Shown in pieces: positions 63,301 to 64,000 of a DNA stretch of 64,000 bases (positions are counted from its first letter, which is position 1; every line of letters starts with the position of its first letter). The position numbers were made by a program, and so were the translations under genes. The stretch comes from Verrucomicrobiota bacterium (GTDB lineage Bacteria; Verrucomicrobiota; Verrucomicrobiia; Limisphaerales; J093). Where the stretch lies: assembly GCA_029556615.1 (NCBI GenBank), contig JAKQDD010000228.1, positions 1-64,000 on the forward strand. Reading direction: 5' to 3'. The notes below the pieces were generated by a model. That model saw only the letters and a program-made list of their open reading frames with translations, ran no database searches and was not told where the DNA came from.

Positions 63301-63586
63301 CGGCCCGGTTGGTGAAGCCGTCGTAGCGGAAGTAGGGGTGGATGCGGCCGCCCTGCGGGATCGGATCCGGGTCGGAGAAGGGGTAGGTCCGGAAGGTCTT
63401 TCGATGCTCGCGCACGGTGGCGTCGGGCGGGTTCGCGAGACCGGGCAGAGGCACCGCGAGAGCGAGTGCGAGCATGGCGCCGCGGAAGAGTGCGGCGCGC
63501 GTCGCCTCGGGTGTAGACGAAGGAGTGCCGGCGCTGGAGTGCAAGGGATCCGGCCTTGCGGGCGTGTTCCTGTCTGGAGAGGGCAT
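60359..63586 (-). CDS. DUF5107-domain protein with TPR repeats
   Basis: The product is 1075 residues with a hydrophobic signal-like segment near residues 35-55. Residues about 60-420 are the DUF5107 galactose-mutarotase-like sandwich: IHPYFRYDGFTNRAEDREW, VTVLPEIGGKIWSAVEKSTG, YTWMNAGIKAAGRLEFVFPG and SFYDNNNFGSYKSYHVLG. From about 480 to the end it is made of TPR-like helical repeats (YVPALSDLALLRLF, PAANYYYGLAASRL). Proteins with this order are common near sugar-degradation genes and probably bind or process carbohydrates. ATG at 63586 was chosen; a TTG two codons earlier is possible. It converges on the DUF5060 gene with a 16-base gap. Confidence 0.88.
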   Translation of the reverse strand: MPSPDRNTPARPDPLHSSAGTPSSTPEATRAALFRGAMLALALAVPLPGLANPPDATVREHRKTFRTYPFSDPDPIPQGGRIHPYFRYDGFTNRAEDREWTVVELENPWIRVTVLPEIGGKIWSAVEKSTGKEFLYGNQVVKFRDIALRGPWTSGGIEANYGIIGHAPTCATPVDYRTRHNPDGSASVVLGALDLLTRTPWRLEVTVPADKAYFTTSSLWHNATPLEQPYYTWMNAGIKAAGRLEFVFPGTHHIDHDGQAAPWPLEPKTGRDLSFYDNNNFGSYKSYHVLGRRTDFFAAFWHDENFGMGRFSPRDDKLGKKIWIWGLSREGMIWEQLLTDSDGQYVEVQSGRSFNQAGGSSTRTPFKHRGFLPYATDTWTEYWFPVKGTRGLVAVSPLGGLNVRRHQGDLEILFSPLETVDDQLEVLDGERLVVTIPVSAKPLEPWTTTLSVDIPTERLRVRIAGNRLAWTGNPTAGELSRPLQAPPDFDWTSVYGLWLKGKELLRQRSYAPAREALEACLRKDPHYVPALSDLALLRLFALDAQGAFDLTRKALAIDTYDPAANYYYGLAASRLDRLDDARDGFELAAQSVELRGAAGTELAKLALRTGDLPQAETHATRSLEFNRRNLEARQVLALALRLQGRRDKASSALDALLALDPLNTFAGFEKASSEGDETARRTFAASIHHEMPQEILLELAAWYHGLGRSTEAAQVLELAPQTAEVLYWRARVAPDTAAATALLHNADQASPERVFPFRAESAKVLQWATSHSSCWRPRYYLALVHWGAGSLDEARRLFTDCADQPDYAPFYAARALLFEAVAPEPALADLHKAARRDPSQWRYGKMLVERQLRQEAPAIALETARRYCAQFPDNYILGMLHAKALLAAGRHHDAAERLTRLEVLPYEGATEGRRLYREALLMVAVECLRKGDAAAALGSIDAARLWPENLGAGKPYPEDVDERLEDFLAAQALSRRGDSAAAGELLRSLTSLDARASGSGVLTRALALRQMGRATEGRTLLDDWSAREPANALAAWAVRAYSGQVSPPPNTSSEEVRVLAAWLETATRSTQGATP

Positions 63587-63654
63587 AGGCAATCAGCACG
63601 ATAGTCGGTACGGGCCACTGTCGCGGACCGACCTTGCACCTCTGCGCATGGGTG

Positions 63655-64000
63655 TCAATCGTTGGAAGGAAGCCCGGATTGCAGCCCAGCGGACCGGCTG
63701 GCAGGGCCGGTGTTGCTGGAGGGGATTGGGCTCGCTGCATCGTTCCTGGGTCGGTCGGATTGAAACTGGATTCTGTCGGTGTCGTGGCCTTGGAGGACGG
63801 CGAGGACCGCATCGAAGGCGGGTTTGGGTCGGCGATCCCGGTCGAAGAGCAGGGGATGATTGGTGCGATGCCACGGGAAGTCGTTCAGCCAGCTTTCGCC
63901 GTCGTGGAGGTTCCAGAACGACACCCGGGCGATGACGTCCGCATGGTCGCGGAAGAGCCGGAACAACTGCGCGTACTGTTCCGCCTGCCGGCGGAGGATC
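63655..64000 (-). CDS. GH10 endo-1,4-beta-xylanase (C-terminal part)
   Basis: The gene enters from beyond the right edge; about 114 codons are seen. QAEQYAQLFRLFRDHADVI, RVSFWNLHDGESWLNDFP and HPLLFDRDRRPKPAFDAVL are the last strands and helices of GH10 xylanases, including the Trp loop over the active site. The catalytic glutamates lie outside the window. After the barrel end a polar tail of about 45 residues (SDRPRNDAASPIPSSN) is unusual and has no recognised domain. Confidence 0.9.
   Translation of the reverse strand, partial: ILRRQAEQYAQLFRLFRDHADVIARVSFWNLHDGESWLNDFPWHRTNHPLLFDRDRRPKPAFDAVLAVLQGHDTDRIQFQSDRPRNDAASPIPSSNTGPASRSAGLQSGLPSND

Overview
The window is a GC-rich bacterial chromosome segment, best read as Verrucomicrobiota (Pedosphaerales/Limisphaerales-like), although a planctomycete cannot be excluded by eye. 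The grounds are a MoxR-DUF58-BatA locus, secreted twin-arginine Gfo/Idh/MocA oxidoreductases, a DUF1080 protein, DUF5060 and DUF5107 proteins, a LEPR-XLL giant surface protein, a PEP-CTERM remnant, a bS22/mS38-like mini-protein and several kinds of intergenic repeat. No rRNA, CRISPR array, intact transposase or prophage gene was seen. No database search was possible, so names rest on motifs and gene order.

Layout. 1-2735 (minus strand): a cut YceI-like gene, a Gfo/Idh/MocA protein and a DUF1080 protein. 2892-6827 (plus): purN, hisG, the 33-residue ribosomal-type protein, a TPR lipoprotein and a DUF2203 protein. 6983-12002: a Gld-type ABC export system (ATPase, permease, GldG-like protein, DUF4340 protein). 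12003-12407: a decayed nucleotidyltransferase gene. 12408-24712: an FmdB-type zinc ribbon and then a tightly overlapped MoxR/BatA locus (coiled-coil membrane protein, MoxR ATPase, DUF58, two VWA proteins). A ferric-type binding protein and a permease fused to an NHL propeller sit inside this locus. 24841-28171: acylphosphatase, metallophosphoesterase, heptosyltransferase, truA and trmL. 28172-28541: repeats and tRNA-Val.

28671-42124 holds a giant secreted multidomain protein of about 4240 residues ending in a dockerin-like module, overlapped by a gene for a small secreted cohesin-like protein. 42463-49004 (minus): a DUF2959 lipoprotein, then a run of Gfo/Idh/MocA, uracil-DNA glycosylase, proC, AI-2E-type transporter and ceramidase-like genes. 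49087-50623: L-2-hydroxyglutarate oxidase, a glutaredoxin-like protein and tRNA-Ala. 50728-57121 (plus): squalene-hopene cyclase, a glycosidase-glycosyltransferase fusion and a GH32 enzyme. 57122-57665: hairpins, a PEP-CTERM remnant and the second copy of a structured repeat. 57666-64000: TspO, a DUF5060 glycosidase-like protein, a DUF5107/TPR protein and the end of a GH10 xylanase.

Together the genes suggest an aerobic, polysaccharide-degrading heterotroph that makes hopanoids, secretes many carbohydrate-active proteins and displays large adhesin-like or scaffold-like proteins. Many genes are joined by ATGA or TGATG stop/start overlaps, which implies co-translated operons. The most unusual items are the dockerin/cohesin-like gene pair, a two-copy RNA-like repeat with compensatory base changes, and the permease-NHL fusion.
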